A stretch of DNA of 6,475 bases from JAWVZH01 sp033722295 (GTDB lineage Bacteria; Bacteroidota; Bacteroidia; Chitinophagales; Saprospiraceae). Numbering within the stretch: position 1 is the first letter of the stretch; each line of letters opens with the position of its first letter. The DNA lies in assembly GCA_033722295.1 (NCBI GenBank), contig JAWVZH010000153.1, forward strand, positions 1 to 6,475. The letters are read 5' to 3'. The position numbers were made by a program, and so were the translations under genes. The notes below the pieces were generated by a model. It ran no database searches. It was given only the letters and a program-made list of their open reading frames with translations, and had not been told where the DNA came from. Of this stretch, positions 5,704 to 6,475 are shown one piece after another.

Positions 5704-6475
5704 TCATTGTCGAATGATCTTCCGCACCCAGGTTTTATCTCCGTGTTTAATTTTTAAAAATGAAATCGAATTTGAAATCTGGCTGATATCCAATTGAAAT
5801 TCATGGCTATTTGGATAATATTTGAACAGCCTTTTTCCGAAACTGTCAAGAAGTCCAATTTCGATTTTTTCGGTGTCTAAAGCGTTATCCAGCCTGACAT
5901 TGATCATTCTGTTAAATGGATTTGGAAAGATATCGATCCTTAAATGGTCGATGTCTTCAGTACTTACAGTACTTCCAATATGCAAAGGACTACGTGTCAG
6001 ATCAAACTCGAATGAATCATTAGCGATGACACAGTGATATGTACCGTCATCCTCAGGGCCGTAATCCAGGATCCGGTACGTAGGATCATTGGCATCAGCA
6101 ATAGGCAAGCTGTCTTTGAACCACTGGTAGCTTGAAAACATACCACGCGAACCACAGTCTATAAGAATATCCTCACCAGCATCTGGATTCAGGTTTTCTT
6201 CCTCCAGCAATGCATTTTGTGGTCCTAACTGTAATCGGCCAGGTCGTGACTCTTGAAGGCTGAGGCAAGTTTCCAGATGCTCAAATCCTATCTTATTATT
6301 TGTACAATAAAACCAGGTAGGTGTATGGTTGGCTTCGGAGAAGTCAGGCAAGCCGGTAATGTCATTATTCGAGATATTCCAACGGTAGACATTATGGACA
6401 TCAAAAACGCCATCGGGTATATAGCCGGTAAAATTATTGCCCGCAATATTGAACCTGAACATCTCCGGCATATAG
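5704..6475 (-). CDS. C-terminal part of a secreted LRR and Ig-like protein with T9SS sorting domain
   Basis: The minus strand is open to the window edge, so this is the 3' part of a longer gene. The ATG at 6471-6469 is probably internal: the codon before it is TAT, there is no signal peptide, and the sequence opens in mid-repeat. Counting from that Met, residues 1-75 hold leucine-rich repeats: FNIAGNNFTGYIP (7-19) and WNISNNDITGLPDF (31-44) follow the plant-like LxxNxLxGxIP pattern, and YCTNNKIGFEHLE (55-67) resembles the capping motif that often follows such repeats in Bacteroidota. Residues about 96-165 form an Ig-like domain with Cys106, Trp117 and the hallmark DDGTYHC (141-147). Residues about 176-255 are a type A T9SS sorting domain (IDIFPNPFNRMINV, ending VRKIIRQ). 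The protein is presumably exported and surface-attached, with the LRR-Ig part used in binding; the ligand is unknown. It ends with two consecutive TGA codons, 182 bp before the next cargo gene. Confidence 0.85.
   Translation of the reverse strand, partial: YMPEMFRFNIAGNNFTGYIPDGVFDVHNVYRWNISNNDITGLPDFSEANHTPTWFYCTNNKIGFEHLETCLSLQESRPGRLQLGPQNALLEEENLNPDAGEDILIDCGSRGMFSSYQWFKDSLPIADANDPTYRILDYGPEDDGTYHCVIANDSFEFDLTRSPLHIGSTVSTEDIDHLRIDIFPNPFNRMINVRLDNALDTEKIEIGLLDSFGKRLFKYYPNSHEFQLDISQISNSISFLKIKHGDKTWVRKIIRQ

Noticed and set aside
6469..6471. ATG as the true start of the LRR/Ig protein
   Set aside because: The frame stays open to the window edge, the sequence begins mid-repeat and there is no signal peptide, which a T9SS cargo requires.
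1..6475. CRISPR array, tRNA/rRNA, insertion sequence or phage genes
   Set aside because: No regularly spaced direct repeats, tRNA-like arms, transposase motifs, terminal inverted repeats or phage proteins were seen on either strand.

Overview
The window looks like chromosomal DNA from a Bacteroidota bacterium, most likely of the Saprospiria type. This is inferred from three things. Two adjacent minus-strand genes end in the C-terminal sorting domain of the type IX secretion system (T9SS), which is essentially confined to this phylum. One of them is a very cysteine-rich PKD/SprB-type surface protein of a style I associate with Saprospiraceae. No start codon has a recognisable Shine-Dalgarno sequence, which is normal for this phylum. 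No database search was possible, so the taxonomic call is a pattern judgement.

Layout. At the left edge, a minus-strand gene runs out of the window; only a GTG start, a signal peptide and about 30 further residues are visible (1-155). A 408-bp divergent, non-coding region follows (156-563), with several small inverted repeats. A plus-strand block comes next. It holds an SPFH/HIR-type membrane protein (564-1493), an iron-sulfur type adenylylsulfate reductase, CysH (1573-2226), and, only 2 nt later, an extended-SDR sugar-nucleotide epimerase/dehydratase with a GTG start (2229-3149). Converging on this block is a 791-residue secreted T9SS cargo (3146-5521, minus), whose stop codon shares the palindrome CTAG with the epimerase stop. 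After a 182-bp AT-rich spacer lies the C-terminal part of a second T9SS cargo, with leucine-rich repeats and an Ig-like domain (5704 to beyond 6475, minus).

How the parts may work together. CysH makes sulfite from activated sulfate, and the epimerase family acts on nucleotide sugars. Their 2-nt spacing suggests co-translation. One reading is that sulfite is used in a sulfosugar reaction, as in UDP-sulfoquinovose synthesis, but the epimerase is shorter than known synthases and this is only a hypothesis. The SPFH protein may share the transcript (79-nt gap) without an obvious functional link. The two minus-strand cargos are probably exported across the outer membrane and anchored on or released from the cell surface. 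I saw no mobile element, tRNA, rRNA or CRISPR array. Nothing here is convincingly a new defence or mobile system; the most checkable novelty candidates are the cysH-epimerase pair and the palindromes ahead of the SPFH and cysH genes.
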